NCBI RefSeq assembly: GCF_001437285.1
Contig: NZ_JQBF01000006.1
Coordinates: 1-64,000, forward strand
Reading direction: 5' to 3'
Length of the DNA stretch: 64,000 nt
From: Pediococcus pentosaceus
GTDB taxonomy: Bacteria > Bacillota > Bacilli > Lactobacillales > Lactobacillaceae
The notes below the pieces were generated by a model that did no database searches, had not been told where the DNA came from, and worked only from the letters and a program-made list of their open reading frames with translations. Each line of letters begins with the position of its first letter. The first letter of the stretch is position 1. Positions 46,459-56,710 of this stretch are shown in pieces. A program made the translations under genes and the position numbers.

Positions 46459-47418
46459 TTAGAAATGAATATTAAAACTGAAATCTAAATCTTGGTTAGC
46501 AGGGATGTGGTATTTTGCTTCAACATCTGCTCCCCAACTATCGATTCCACCGACACCGCGAACCGCCCCGTAGATCGAAAGCACGGTTCGTCTTGGTAAT
46601 GGTAGTTCTTCAAGATGAGTGGCTTGTTCAAGCTCTGCAGCAGTATATGGTAAACAACTGAAAGCAAACGGCTGATCTGCCTGGCTGAAAGTAAGGCTAA
46701 AAGGTTGCTTGCTTTGATCGGCGTTATTTTGAGTAGTCGAACGAGTTACCGTTAGTTGACTGGTTTGCATGTGCATGCCACATTCTTGAGGAACAAGATA
46801 GGGAGTCACTGGTAATCCGTCAACGTGGAATTGACCTTGAGTTGCCCCTGCTAGACGATCGGGATAAGTTTCCCCAGAAAGTCCTTGGTAGTCAAAACCG
46901 GTAGCGGTCGTGGGCATAATGAAACGTAGTCCAAATGCTGGTAGCTCAGGTAAACCTTCACGTCCTGCAAAATGGGTCATGACCTTAATATTACCGTCAC
47001 TAGTAACCGTATAGGTAATGCTTACCGAAGTGCTTGGCACCGTCGGAGTAACGAAATGGTAGGTTAACGCCACTTGATTTGCCATTTCATGGTTGGTATA
47101 GCGATTATTAAGGGGAGCGATGGGAAGCGGTTGAACGAGTTGTCCATCCACTGTTAATTCAATTTTTTGGCAAGTTGTGAATCGATCGGCTGCGTACCAT
47201 TGGGCAGTTTTAACATCAAAACCATTTCCATGATCATTATCAGTAGTTGCTCGCCAAAATAGCGGAGTTGGTGTGCGGTAGAGCCACTCTTTTTGGTTAA
47301 CCACTAAAGATTCAAACCCGCCTCGTTCGTAACTAAAAAGATAGTGAAAGTTAGGACCTTCTAATCCTAAACTGGCATCGCCATATATAACGTGTAATTG
47401 ATTATTTGTGTAATCCAT
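46459..47418 (-). CDS. lacM: Beta-galactosidase small subunit
   Basis: It forms the C-terminal GH2 portion (beta domain 5) of the heteromeric lactobacillar beta-galactosidase. The 319-residue protein shows [40 protein letters not shown] at its start, a stretch that in single-chain LacZ follows the catalytic barrel, and AFGLRFIMP, the [12 protein letters not shown] segment and CGMHMQTS later. The start codon lies 17 bp inside lacL, so the two are translationally coupled, which helps to keep subunit ratio even. AGGAGGTG inside lacL serves as ribosome binding site. Confidence 0.95.
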   Translation of the reverse strand: MDYTNNQLHVIYGDASLGLEGPNFHYLFSYERGGFESLVVNQKEWLYRTPTPLFWRATTDNDHGNGFDVKTAQWYAADRFTTCQKIELTVDGQLVQPLPIAPLNNRYTNHEMANQVALTYHFVTPTVPSTSVSITYTVTSDGNIKVMTHFAGREGLPELPAFGLRFIMPTTATGFDYQGLSGETYPDRLAGATQGQFHVDGLPVTPYLVPQECGMHMQTSQLTVTRSTTQNNADQSKQPFSLTFSQADQPFAFSCLPYTAAELEQATHLEELPLPRRTVLSIYGAVRGVGGIDSWGADVEAKYHIPANQDLDFSFNIHF

Positions 47419-49282
47419 AATAGTATTTCACCTCCTGCATTGCTGGTTTAGGGGTTCGATCAGCAAATAGTAATCCATCACCAGAAAACTCATAGTCGGA
47501 ATGGCGTTCATCGAAATCACCACCGTATCGTAGGACGTCTTGCTGGGTGATTGGATCATGAACTAACAGAGCTTGATCAATGAAGTCCCAAATGAAGCCA
47601 CCTTGATACATTGGGTATTTATCAATTAAATCATTATATGATTGCATGCCTCCTAAAGAGTTTCCCATATCATGCATATATTCACAGTTTAAGAAGGGTT
47701 TATCGGGATTATTTTCTAGATAGCTAGCGATGTTAGCTGGAGTTTCGTACATACGACTTTCTACATCAGAAATACGATTGCGTAATTCTGGAGCACGAAC
47801 GACACCTTCGTAATGAACCAGTCGAGATGTGTCATGTTCTTTATAGAAAGTTTGCATAGCCGCAATATCTTCACCAGCAAAGGATTCGTTGCCTAATGAC
47901 CAGAAAATAATGGATGGGTGGTTTTTGAACCATTCATAGTTGGAGCGAGCCCGATCAACGACTGCTGCTAACCAATGAGGATTATCCCCAGGAACGTTAT
48001 AGGAAGGTTCAACAGCCCCCATTTTTTGCCATGAACCATGAGATTCTAGGTTATTTTCAGCCATAACGTAAAGACCGGCTTGATCGCATAGTTCGTACCA
48101 CGGTAGTTGATCAGGATAATGGCAAGTTCGAACAGCGTTGATATTATTATCAAGCATGGTTTGAATATCGTTCTGCATATCTTGCATGGTAATGACGCGT
48201 CCACTATGCGCATTCCACTCGTGGCGATTAACCCCGTTGAGAATCAAACGTTGGTTATTAACGTAAATGACTTTATCCTCACGTAATTCCACTCGCCGAA
48301 AACCAAATTGATAAGGAACGACTTCCAAGAGTTGATGCTGATTGTTGTAGACTTTAATCAACAACTGATACAAGGTGGGGCTTGTTGGTGACCATAGTGT
48401 CAAATTATCAAACGGCATGGAATCAAACAGGACCTTACCCGTTCCGCTTTGGGTCTGACTGGCCACTACCTGTTTATTTTGATCCGTAACGGTTAGTTCT
48501 AAGATAGCATCAGTACCAGAAACGTCAGCAGTAACTGCCAAGGTACCGCGCTCAAAATCATCTTTTACCTCCGGTTTGATGTCTAAATCCACAACATGGG
48601 CGGCCGGAAGAGCGAGGAGATTAACATCACGAAAAATACCAGAAAAGCGGTACATATCTTGATCTTCAATAAAGGCTGCCGTACTTCTTTTATAAACCTG
48701 TACAGCTAAAAGATTATCTTGGTCTTGAAGATATGGGGTTAGATCAAATTCTGAAGGAGTGAAGCTATCTTCAGCATAACCAATAAAATGGCCATTCAAC
48801 CAAACGTATAATGCTTCTTCAACTCCTTGAAATTGAATGATAACTCGCTGATTTTTAAATGAATCATCAAGGTCAAATTGTTTTAAATAAGAGCCGACAC
48901 TGTTATCAGCAGCATCGCTAAATAATCCAACTTCTAATTGGTCTTGATTAAGTGTGTAAGGGGGACGACGATAAATTTTTCCTTCCCAAGGGTAGAGAGT
49001 GTTGATATATTGAATTTGACTGTAGCCTGCTAATTCGATATGCCCTGGTACTTGGATCGTATCAAAATCAGCACTATCAAAATCAGGTGAATAAAAATGG
49101 AGCGGACGTTCAGACGGGGTGGACGCAAAGTGAAAACGCCAAGAACCGTTGAGACTTTTAATAAAGCTGCTACCTGTACGGATTTCGTCTAAATCACGAT
49201 AGTAATGGTGGTCGCTATGGGCAGGTAGTTGATTGACTCGAAAAACTTCAGGATCATCAAGCCACTGAAGATTTGCTTGCAT
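47402..49282 (-). CDS. lacL: Beta-galactosidase large subunit
   Basis: It hydrolyses lactose to glucose and galactose together with LacM. The GH2 protein of 626 residues has a sugar-binding domain ([27 protein letters not shown]), an immunoglobulin-like domain, and the barrel with acid/base Glu466 in [12 protein letters not shown] and nucleophile Glu534 in [24 protein letters not shown] lies near the end. ATG 49282 ([22 protein letters not shown]) has AAAGGAG 8 bp upstream; an upstream in-frame start at 49339 is unlikely. A weak cre-like box lies upstream, and the gene is divergent from galK. Confidence 0.96.
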   Translation of the reverse strand: MQANLQWLDDPEVFRVNQLPAHSDHHYYRDLDEIRTGSSFIKSLNGSWRFHFASTPSERPLHFYSPDFDSADFDTIQVPGHIELAGYSQIQYINTLYPWEGKIYRRPPYTLNQDQLEVGLFSDAADNSVGSYLKQFDLDDSFKNQRVIIQFQGVEEALYVWLNGHFIGYAEDSFTPSEFDLTPYLQDQDNLLAVQVYKRSTAAFIEDQDMYRFSGIFRDVNLLALPAAHVVDLDIKPEVKDDFERGTLAVTADVSGTDAILELTVTDQNKQVVASQTQSGTGKVLFDSMPFDNLTLWSPTSPTLYQLLIKVYNNQHQLLEVVPYQFGFRRVELREDKVIYVNNQRLILNGVNRHEWNAHSGRVITMQDMQNDIQTMLDNNINAVRTCHYPDQLPWYELCDQAGLYVMAENNLESHGSWQKMGAVEPSYNVPGDNPHWLAAVVDRARSNYEWFKNHPSIIFWSLGNESFAGEDIAAMQTFYKEHDTSRLVHYEGVVRAPELRNRISDVESRMYETPANIASYLENNPDKPFLNCEYMHDMGNSLGGMQSYNDLIDKYPMYQGGFIWDFIDQALLVHDPITQQDVLRYGGDFDERHSDYEFSGDGLLFADRTPKPAMQEVKYYYGLHK

Positions 49283-49308
49283 AATAAAACTCCTTTCGTA
49301 ACCAAAAT

Positions 49309-49322
49309 ATAAAACGCTTACA
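49309..49322 (-). promoter_or_regulatory. cre-like box upstream of lacL
   Basis: On the minus strand TGTAAGCGTTTTAT matches the cre consensus at 12 of 14 positions, about 27 bp upstream of the lacL start codon. Confidence 0.45.
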
Positions 49323-49432
49323 ATAAAATGATAGAACATAACCCTAAATTTGTATACGTTGTTTTAGTTAAAATTTAACCAAAATTAATGTTTTTGGAGG
49401 ATTTAGTAAGCTGTAAGCAACCCTAAATCTAT

Positions 49433-49520
49433 AACACTAGTGTTTTTTAATGAAGCGCTACCATTTTTGTTGTAAATGGATTAAAGAGGTATTGACAAGT
49501 GATGGTAAAAGCTATATATT
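49433..49520 (+). promoter_or_regulatory. galKET promoter and upstream palindrome
   Basis: TTGACA (49492-49497) and TATATT (49515-49520) are 17 bp apart. Upstream are the 12-bp perfect palindrome AACACTAGTGTT (49433-49444) and TGAAGCGCTACCA (from 49450), which has the CG centre of LacI/GalR or CcpA sites. The remaining part of 49283-49562 shows nothing else. Confidence 0.6.
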
Positions 49521-49562
49521 CAAGTTAATAAAATTTTAGTAAAATTATGGAGGAGACACATC

Positions 49563-50726
49563 ATGAACGCAAACGACTTAAAAAAAGAATTTTCCGAAAT
49601 TTTCGACACCAATCCTGAAAGGGTTTTCTTTTCACCTGGACGCATCAATTTAATTGGTGAACACACAGATTACAATGGTGGTCACGTATTCCCATGTGCA
49701 ATTACAATCGGAACTTATGGAGTTTATGCTCCTCGTACCGATAATACGGTAAGAATGTACTCAGCTAATATTCCAGATGCTGGAGTTATTAGTTTTGATG
49801 TCAATGCTTTGGATTACGATAAGGCTGCAGGTTGGACTAATTATCCTAAAGGAATGATGAATGAATTAGTCAAAACAGGAGTTAAGTTTGACCACGGCTT
49901 CGATCTCTACGTTCACGGAAATATGCCAGATGGTGCGGGCTTATCTTCTTCAGCTTCAATTGAATTATTAACCGGAGCAGTTTTAAACGCAGCCTTTGAT
50001 TTAGGTGTTAGTCAATTAGATCTAGTTAAGATTGGTCAGAAGTGTGAAAACAACTATGTCGGTGTTAACTCTGGTATCATGGATCAATTCGCGGTCGGAA
50101 TGGGTAAGCAAGATCAAGCAATCTTGCTGGATACTAACACACTTGATTATTCTTATGCTCCGGTTAAATTAGGCAATCACGTCATTGTAATTATGAATAC
50201 TAATAAACGTCGTGAACTCGCAGATTCTAAATATAATGAACGTCGTTCTGAATGTGAAGAAGCATTGCGTCGTTTACAAACTAAGTTAGACATCAAGACT
50301 TTAGGTGATTTAACTAATGATGAATTTGATGAAGCAGCTTACTTAATTAATGATGAAACTTTAATTAAACGCGCACGTCACGCTGTTTTTGAAAATCAAA
50401 GAACCATCAAGGCAACTAAGGCTTTGGCAGATGACGACTTAACAACTTTTGGTGAATTAGTTACTGCTTCACACGTTTCATTACACTTTGATTATGAAGT
50501 AACGGGTAAGGAATTAGACACTTTAGCTGAAACAGCTTGGAAACAACCTGGTGTATTAGGTGCTCGAATGACTGGTGCTGGTTTTGGTGGTTGTGGAATC
50601 GCAATTGTTGAAAAAGACCAAGTTGAAGCTTTCAAGGAAAATGTTGGTAAAGTTTATCGCGATACAATTGGTTATGATGCTGATTTCTATATTGCTGAAA
50701 TTGCTGATGGACCTAAAGAACTTTAA
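49563..50726 (+). CDS. galK: Galactokinase
   Basis: It phosphorylates alpha-D-galactose to galactose 1-phosphate. The 387-residue GHMP kinase has the galactokinase signature SPGRINLIGEHTDYNGGHVFP, the ATP loop PDGAGLSSSASIE, NSGIMDQFAVGMG and the C-terminal RMTGAGFGGCGIA. GGAGGAGA precedes the ATG. It is the first gene of a galK-galE-galT operon with a strong promoter, and is preceded by the divergent lacL, so lactose-derived galactose flows directly into it. Confidence 0.97.
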   Translation: MNANDLKKEFSEIFDTNPERVFFSPGRINLIGEHTDYNGGHVFPCAITIGTYGVYAPRTDNTVRMYSANIPDAGVISFDVNALDYDKAAGWTNYPKGMMNELVKTGVKFDHGFDLYVHGNMPDGAGLSSSASIELLTGAVLNAAFDLGVSQLDLVKIGQKCENNYVGVNSGIMDQFAVGMGKQDQAILLDTNTLDYSYAPVKLGNHVIVIMNTNKRRELADSKYNERRSECEEALRRLQTKLDIKTLGDLTNDEFDEAAYLINDETLIKRARHAVFENQRTIKATKALADDDLTTFGELVTASHVSLHFDYEVTGKELDTLAETAWKQPGVLGARMTGAGFGGCGIAIVEKDQVEAFKENVGKVYRDTIGYDADFYIAEIADGPKEL

Positions 50727-50782
50727 TATTAGTGAAAATTTTTAAATAGTAATACGCATTGAGAGATTGAGGAGGAATTAGA

Positions 50783-51787
50783 ATGGCGGTCTTAGTTTTA
50801 GGTGGTGCCGGTTATATCGGCTCCCATGCAGTTGATCGATTAATTACGAAAGGTTACGATGTAGCGGTTGTTGATAACTTGGTTACTGGACACCGCGCAG
50901 CCGTAAACCAGCAAGCTCGTTTTTACGAAGGTGATGTACGAGATGCTGAATTTATGGATTCAGTCTTCACCAAAGAAAACGTAGAAGGGGTAATTCATTT
51001 TGCTGCGTTTTCCGTGGTCCCTGAATCAATGAAAAATCCTTTGAAGTATTTTGATAATAATACTGCTGGGATGGTTAAACTTCTTGAAGTAATGGCTAAA
51101 CATGATGTGAAACGGATTGTATTTTCATCTACAGCGGCTACTTATGGCGAACCAGAACGGGTACCAATTCAAGAATCTGATCCACAAGTTCCAACCAATC
51201 CATATGGTGAAAGTAAGTTAGCAATGGAAAAAATCATGCATTGGTCAGATGTGGCTGATGGCATTAAGTTTGTGGCTTTACGCTACTTTAACGTTGCTGG
51301 CGCTAAACCAGATGGCAGTATTGGGGAAGACCATCAACCAGAAACACACTTAGTACCTATTATCTTACAAGTAGCTGCTGGTGAACGGGATCAGTTGCAA
51401 ATTTTTGGGGATGACTATCCTACTGCTGATGGTACTAATGTACGCGATTACGTCCACGTCGTTGATTTGGCTGATGCTCATATTTTAGCTCTAGAATATC
51501 TCAAACAAGGTCATGATAGTAATGCATTCAACCTTGGATCTTCAACAGGCTTCTCCAATCGCCAAATGTTAGAAGCTGCTCGGGAAGTGACAGGAAAGGA
51601 AATTCCAGCTGTCATGGCACCAAGACGAGCTGGCGACCCTAGTACTTTAATCGCAGCGAGTGATAAAGCACGTGAAATTTTAGATTGGCAACCTCAATAC
51701 GATGATGTTAAGGAAATTATCAAAACTGCTTGGAATTGGAAAGTCAACCATCCAGCTGGATACGATGACCGAGGAGGACAAGCCTAA
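50783..51787 (+). CDS. galE: UDP-glucose 4-epimerase
   Basis: This short-chain dehydrogenase interconverts UDP-galactose and UDP-glucose in the Leloir pathway. The 334-residue protein has the NAD motif [14 protein letters not shown], the catalytic SSTAATYG and YGESK with Tyr and Lys, and [16 protein letters not shown] precedes the ATG. Its stop codon overlaps the galT start (TAATG), so the two are translationally coupled. Confidence 0.96.
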   Translation: MAVLVLGGAGYIGSHAVDRLITKGYDVAVVDNLVTGHRAAVNQQARFYEGDVRDAEFMDSVFTKENVEGVIHFAAFSVVPESMKNPLKYFDNNTAGMVKLLEVMAKHDVKRIVFSSTAATYGEPERVPIQESDPQVPTNPYGESKLAMEKIMHWSDVADGIKFVALRYFNVAGAKPDGSIGEDHQPETHLVPIILQVAAGERDQLQIFGDDYPTADGTNVRDYVHVVDLADAHILALEYLKQGHDSNAFNLGSSTGFSNRQMLEAAREVTGKEIPAVMAPRRAGDPSTLIAASDKAREILDWQPQYDDVKEIIKTAWNWKVNHPAGYDDRGGQA

Positions 51788-53247
51788 TGAGTAGCTTAGA
51801 ACAATTTGTCCAAGTTGTAATCGATTCGCCATCACCATACACCAATTTAGATCGAATTTATGTGCATAATCGGATTTTAGGTTTAGTGGGTGAAGATCAA
51901 CCGGTTGAAGCTACCGATGAACAAGTAACTAGCTTAGTAGATGCCTTAGTTAAAACTGCGGTTCAAAACGGTAAAATTGAAGATGCTCAATCAGACCGAA
52001 GCATTTTGGCAGATCAATTAATGGATTTAGTTACGCCATTACCTTCGATTTTAAATCAACGTTTTTGGGATAAGTATCAAGTTAGCCCTAAAGCAGCGAC
52101 GGATTATTTCTTTAATTTAAGTAAAACTAATGACTATATTAAAACACGGGCCATTGCTAAGAATGTATCTTTTCCAGCGGAAACTGATTTTGGTGAACTT
52201 GAAATTACCATTAATCTTTCTAAACCAGAAAAAGATCCTAAAGCAATTGCAGCTGCTCGTAATCAACCTCAGGATGGTTATCCATTATGCCAATTATGCA
52301 TGCAAAATGAAGGTTATTTAGGACGTTTGGGTTACCCATCACGTAGCAACCATCGAATTATTCGGATGACCTTGGGTGGTGAAACTTGGGGCTTCCAATA
52401 TTCACCATACGCATATTTCAATGAACATTCTATTTTCTTAGACCAAATTCACCGCCCTATGGTGATTAATCGTCAGACGTTTACCAATTTACTTGAAATT
52501 GTTAAACAGTTACCGCACTACTTTGTAGGGAGTAACGCCGACTTACCCATTGTAGGAGGTTCGATGTTATCACACGAACATTACCAAGGCGGACGTCATG
52601 TATTTCCAATGATGAAGGCTCCCATTGCTAGAACGATTGATTTAGGAGTAGCAGGTGTGGAAGCTGGAATTGTGAAATGGCCAATGTCAACAATTCGGTT
52701 AGTTGGTAGTGATGTGGTGGCATTGACAGATGCTGCTGTTAAAATTCATGATGCGTGGATGAGCTATTCTGATGAAAGTGTTGATGTAAGAGCGTTCACG
52801 GACGGAACTCGTCATCATACGACGACGCCGATTGCGTACAAGGATGGAGAAAACTATGTTTTGGATGTAGTACTCCGAGATAATCAAACCTCAGCCGAAT
52901 TTCCAGATGGTATTTTCCATCCCCATCAAGATGTTCAACACATCAAAAAAGAAAACATTGGTTTGATTGAAGTAATGGGAAGAGCGATTTTACCAGCTCG
53001 GTTAAAGACAGAATTGGTAGAAGTAGAAAATTACCTATTGGGTCAAACTAACCAAATGGCAGAAATGCATCAAGCTTGGGCGGATCAATTGAAGGCAACA
53101 CATTCAATTACAGCAGAAAATGTTACTGCCGTGGTAAATGCTGCGGTTGGAAATGTTTTTGCGCGAGTTTTAGCTGATGCAGGAGTCTTTAAATGGGATG
53201 ACGCCGGTGAAGCCGCATTTGCGCACTTTATCTCATCCATTAATTAG
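51787..53247 (+). CDS. galT: UDP-glucose--hexose-1-phosphate uridylyltransferase, type 2
   Basis: It transfers UMP from UDP-glucose to galactose 1-phosphate. At 486 residues it belongs to the long Gram-positive class 2 GalT, which is unlike the short HIT-type E. coli enzyme. Diagnostic segments are YPLCQLCMQNEGYLGR, YSPYAYFNEHSIFLDQIHRPM and GGSMLSHEHYQGGRH with the likely catalytic histidine. It completes the galKET operon and ends before a strong terminator. Confidence 0.95.
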   Translation: MSSLEQFVQVVIDSPSPYTNLDRIYVHNRILGLVGEDQPVEATDEQVTSLVDALVKTAVQNGKIEDAQSDRSILADQLMDLVTPLPSILNQRFWDKYQVSPKAATDYFFNLSKTNDYIKTRAIAKNVSFPAETDFGELEITINLSKPEKDPKAIAAARNQPQDGYPLCQLCMQNEGYLGRLGYPSRSNHRIIRMTLGGETWGFQYSPYAYFNEHSIFLDQIHRPMVINRQTFTNLLEIVKQLPHYFVGSNADLPIVGGSMLSHEHYQGGRHVFPMMKAPIARTIDLGVAGVEAGIVKWPMSTIRLVGSDVVALTDAAVKIHDAWMSYSDESVDVRAFTDGTRHHTTTPIAYKDGENYVLDVVLRDNQTSAEFPDGIFHPHQDVQHIKKENIGLIEVMGRAILPARLKTELVEVENYLLGQTNQMAEMHQAWADQLKATHSITAENVTAVVNAAVGNVFARVLADAGVFKWDDAGEAAFAHFISSIN

Positions 53248-53291
53248 TAAGATTTTAAGCTCGTTTAAACCTGTAAGAATTATTAGTTATT

Positions 53292-53336
53292 AAATACGAT
53301 TCACCTGGGATGGATAATCCTAGGTGGATCGTATTT
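53292..53336 (+). terminator. Terminator of galKET
   Basis: AATACGATTCACCT and AGGTGGATCGTATT pair with one mismatch, extended by GGGAT/ATCCT, then TTTT. Confidence 0.85.
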
Positions 53337-53438
53337 TTATTTTAAATTTCACTGGTGCTTTATCGGGAGTCCTTTATAATAAAAACGAAGCAAATTAGTA
53401 GGAATGCGACTTAGACAATTAATTTCGGAGGTCATAAT

Positions 53439-54821
53439 ATGGAAAAATATCGTACAGAAGAAGATACGCTTGGGCCCGTCCAAATCCCAGTAGATGCACT
53501 TTGGGGAGCCCAAACTGAAAGAAGTCGTCATAACTTTGCGACTGGTGCCAAGATGCCCCTGGAAATTATCAAAGCTCTTCTACAGATTAAAAAAGCGGCA
53601 GCCATCGCTAATAAAAAGGAACGATCAATGGCTGCTGAAAAAGCGGATTTAATTGTAGTAGCTATTGATCGTCTGCTAGCACTGGATGATGCTGAATTAC
53701 GGAAAGATTTTCCGCTGGTAGTTTATCAAACTGGTTCGGGAACGCAAACTAACATGAATGTAAACGAAGTGGTGGCCCATATGGCTGCTAAAATTAATGC
53801 GGAAATAGAAATTTTGCCTAATGATGATGTTAACCATGGACAAAGTTCAAACGATATTTTCCCAACGGCCATGAATATTACAGCTGCAGTAGCGGTAGTA
53901 CGTTTGGAAGAGGCAGTTCAACATTTAATTGAACAATTAGACCAAAAACAAAAGCAATATTGGAACGTGGTTAAAATTGGACGAACTCACCTCCAGGATG
54001 CGACTCCACTAACTTTTGGCCAAGAAATTAGTGGATGGAAGAGCGCCCTTGAACATGATTTGGAATACTTAAAAGAACTTAATTCAACGCTAAGTGAATT
54101 GGCAATGGGGGGTACAGCGGTCGGAACGGGTTTAAATGCAGCTCCGCATTTTTCGTCCATAATTGCAGCTCAGATGAGCGAAGTCTACCACTTTGAATTC
54201 ACGGCGGATTCTAATAAATTTTATGGACTAGCACATCACTCCGGTTTGAATGTGGTTCACGGAGCGATTAAAACTTTGGCGAGTGATTTGATGAAAATTG
54301 CTAATGATATTCGTTTCTTGGGTAGTGGTCCGCGGGCAGGATATGGCGAGTTGAAACTACCAGCAAACGAGCCCGGATCATCAATCATGCCAGGTAAAGT
54401 CAATCCAACTCAAGCAGAGGCCCTTACCATGGCGGCAGTGCGGGTTATGGCTAATGACGTTGCGATTGATTTAGCTGCAAGCCAGGGCAATTTTGAAATG
54501 AATGTTTATAAACCAGTTATCATCAGCTCTTTCTTGGAATCAACCACTCTATTAGAAGGTACGATTCGTAGTTTTGCCGACTTGATGATCGCTGGATTAG
54601 AAGTTAATGCAGAACGGATGGAAGAATTAGTTAACCATTCCCTGATGACAGTTACCGCCTTATCTCCTCATATTGGCTACCACGATAGCGCTAAAATCGC
54701 TCAGCAGGCTGAAAAAGATGGGACCACGCTGAAAGAAGCTGCCCTAAAATCTGGTAAAGTTACCGCTGAGCAATTTGATCAGTGGGTGGTTCCCATTGAG
54801 ATGACTAATTATGATAAATAG
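53439..54821 (+). CDS. fumC: Fumarate hydratase, class II
   Basis: It interconverts fumarate and malate. The 460-residue homotetrameric enzyme shows TERSRHNFATGAKMP, QTGSGTQTNMNVNEV, NHGQSSNDIFPTAM, GRTHLQDATPLTFGQEISGW (catalytic His) and the superfamily signature GSSIMPGKVNPTQ. CGGAGG precedes the ATG. In lactobacilli it often stands beside a dicarboxylate transporter for malate, fumarate or citrate use. Here the transporter survives only as a 49-codon remnant downstream, so the gene may now serve another route, such as aspartate-derived fumarate. Confidence 0.96.
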   Translation: MEKYRTEEDTLGPVQIPVDALWGAQTERSRHNFATGAKMPLEIIKALLQIKKAAAIANKKERSMAAEKADLIVVAIDRLLALDDAELRKDFPLVVYQTGSGTQTNMNVNEVVAHMAAKINAEIEILPNDDVNHGQSSNDIFPTAMNITAAVAVVRLEEAVQHLIEQLDQKQKQYWNVVKIGRTHLQDATPLTFGQEISGWKSALEHDLEYLKELNSTLSELAMGGTAVGTGLNAAPHFSSIIAAQMSEVYHFEFTADSNKFYGLAHHSGLNVVHGAIKTLASDLMKIANDIRFLGSGPRAGYGELKLPANEPGSSIMPGKVNPTQAEALTMAAVRVMANDVAIDLAASQGNFEMNVYKPVIISSFLESTTLLEGTIRSFADLMIAGLEVNAERMEELVNHSLMTVTALSPHIGYHDSAKIAQQAEKDGTTLKEAALKSGKVTAEQFDQWVVPIEMTNYDK

Positions 54822-54834
54822 AGGAGTAAAAAAG

Positions 54835-54984
54835 ATGACTTTAGAGCCTGTCTCCGTTCTATTTGGTTCGGGCTTTGTAACGCAAAAAGATTGGTGGCGG
54901 ATGAATGCCATTCTGGGTGTGGTTTACATCGTAATTTGGGTTGGAATTGGCTCACTTTGGATGAAAGTGATTGGTATGTGGTAA
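54835..54984 (+). pseudogene. Internally deleted dicarboxylate (DASS/CitT-type) transporter
   Basis: A 49-codon frame starts 13 bp after fumC with its own GAGGAG box. It reads SVLFGSGFVTQKDWWRMNAI then VVYIVIWVGIGSLWMKVIGM. This is the last helix and tail of divalent anion:sodium symporters, whose C termini carry the same GSGYV-xQxxWW-(helix)-GxGSLWxKxxGxW layout. A normal protein has some 470 residues, so nearly all of it is gone. The start codon and ribosome binding site are joined directly to the C-terminal end, which points to one internal in-frame deletion. A transport function is impossible. Confidence 0.78.
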
Positions 54985-55082
54985 AAAGCCCTTATTATAA
55001 TCCGTTACTTTAGACGTGTTTTTATATTTCAAATAGATTAGAATGGTTTATGACCCAAAAAAAGAAGCAGGAGAATTAATAA

Positions 55083-55667
55083 ATGGCTTATCCACAATTA
55101 GACTTAGAAAATGCAACTGGTACAAAAGTAACTATTAAAACTAACCAAGGTGACATCAAAATTCAACTTTTTGATGAATTGGTACCTAAAACAGTTAAAA
55201 ACTTTATTGAATTAGCAGAGAAGGGCTACTACAACGGCGTTATTTTTCATCGGGTGATCCCAGATTTTATGATTCAAGGTGGTGATCCTACGGGAACTGG
55301 TATGGGTGGCGAAAGCATCTATGGCAGAACGTTTGAAGATGAATTTTCAAATAAGCTCTATAACTTAAACGGGGCCCTATCTATGGCTAACGCCGGTCCA
55401 AATACTAATGGTAGTCAATTCTTTATCGTTACTAACAGTAATGTTCCTAAGCGAATGATTAAACAACTTAAAGCGGCAGAATTTCCTGAAGAAATTGTGG
55501 AAGCATATCGTCAAGGAGGAACTCCTTGGCTAGATGGTCGGCATACGGTCTTCGGACAAGTGTTCGAAGGGATGGATGTTGTTAAAGCAATTAGTAAGGT
55601 AAAACGTAATGGCGAAGATCGCCCTAACGTAGATGTTGTGATGGAACAAGTAATCGTTGAAAAATAA
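55083..55667 (+). CDS. Peptidyl-prolyl cis-trans isomerase, cyclophilin type
   Basis: A 194-residue cytoplasmic cyclophilin that speeds proline isomerisation in folding proteins. The core shows [40 protein letters not shown] with the catalytic Arg in FHRVIP, then [19 protein letters not shown] and [13 protein letters not shown]. It has no signal peptide or lipobox. AGCAGGAG lies ahead of the ATG. An insertion between NSNVP and the LDGRHTVFG part is common among Lactobacillales cyclophilins. It stands alone. Confidence 0.95.
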   Translation: MAYPQLDLENATGTKVTIKTNQGDIKIQLFDELVPKTVKNFIELAEKGYYNGVIFHRVIPDFMIQGGDPTGTGMGGESIYGRTFEDEFSNKLYNLNGALSMANAGPNTNGSQFFIVTNSNVPKRMIKQLKAAEFPEEIVEAYRQGGTPWLDGRHTVFGQVFEGMDVVKAISKVKRNGEDRPNVDVVMEQVIVEK

Positions 55668-55670
55668 AAT

Positions 55671-55706
55671 AAAACCCTCTGAAAATTAATTTTTCGGAGG
55701 GTTTTA
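55671..55706. terminator. Bidirectional terminator between cyclophilin and patatin genes
   Basis: AAAACCCTCTGAAAA and TTTTCGGAGGGTTTT form a 15-bp stem with one G-U pair, with A and T runs on both sides. Confidence 0.9.
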
Positions 55707-55707
55707 T

Positions 55708-56562
55708 TTATTGTGCTAAATATTTCTGTAAATCTGCAAATTGATTTTGAATAACTTCAGTTCCTTTTTCGTAAAGGGCCATGAGCTTTTTATCATCACG
55801 TTCAACCCGAGATACTGAAACGGGTTCTTGAGGACGGATTACAAAGATTTTTCCTTCACGTTCTAAGCGTTCGATTTCTGCTAATGAACGATTATATTGT
55901 TGTGGACGATCTGCAAAAGCTTGGACAAAACGTGGAAAATCACGGTATCTAAACTTAACTAAACGATTCATAGCGCGACTATTTTCCGGTTTACGGTAGC
56001 TAATGTCGCGAGTTAAGACCACGACAATCTTTTCGTAGCCTAATTCTTGAGCTCGTCTGAAAGGAATCGAGTCAGCGATTCCGCCATCTAAGTATGGCTG
56101 GTGATTAACGACCCGAATATCAGAGACTAACGGCATACTAGCTGAAGCTTTGACGGCTTCTTCTTGACCGTCAGTATCCGTTTTACGGAAAATATCGGCT
56201 TTACCAGTTAAGACGTTGGTAGCGGTAATTTCAAAAATCTGTTTACTTTCATTATAAGCTTTATAGTCAAAGGGGCTGTAATCATAACATTCAGGCGAAA
56301 ACAAAAAATCTAAGTTAAAGATTCCACCATTACGAATGAGGTTGTTAAAGCCGATATAACGTTTATCATGAAGAAAATGGAGATTAACATCAGCGGAACG
56401 TCTTTTTTGCTTTGAAATGTAATTCATAGCGGCCATGGTTCCAGCTGAAACTCCATGGATGTACTCGAAATCCATTTGCTTTTCGAGAAAATAATCCAAA
56501 ACGGCACTAGTAAAAAATGATCTGAGAGCGCCGCCTTCTAGTATTAAAGCTGCTTTTTCCAA
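55708..56562 (-). CDS. Patatin-like phospholipase
   Basis: A 284-residue cytoplasmic acyl hydrolase of the RssA/YlbK group. The oxyanion segment EGGALRSFFTSAVLDYFLE, the nucleophile elbow GVSAG with Ser39, and the second catalytic residue in YLDGGIADSIPFRRA form the Ser-Asp dyad. The substrate is probably a phospholipid or lysophospholipid but is not readable. Transcribed alone, convergent with the cyclophilin gene. Its stop lies directly at the shared terminator. Confidence 0.9.
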   Translation of the reverse strand: MEKAALILEGGALRSFFTSAVLDYFLEKQMDFEYIHGVSAGTMAAMNYISKQKRRSADVNLHFLHDKRYIGFNNLIRNGGIFNLDFLFSPECYDYSPFDYKAYNESKQIFEITATNVLTGKADIFRKTDTDGQEEAVKASASMPLVSDIRVVNHQPYLDGGIADSIPFRRAQELGYEKIVVVLTRDISYRKPENSRAMNRLVKFRYRDFPRFVQAFADRPQQYNRSLAEIERLEREGKIFVIRPQEPVSVSRVERDDKKLMALYEKGTEVIQNQFADLQKYLAQ

Positions 56563-56710
56563 TGGAATACCTTCTCTCTTCTAATTTTATAGACACTATT
56601 TTAGCGCTTTTGATGGAGTTGTGGCAAATACCTCTCCAATTAAGGCGCTATAGAAGTGATACTAGAAGAGCATTAAAGCTAGGGATAGCGTAAAAATTTT
56701 CTCATAAAAA

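Noticed and set aside
49283-49339. LacL start at 49339
   Set aside because: The known LacL start [17 protein letters not shown] with its own AAAGGAG lies at 49282.
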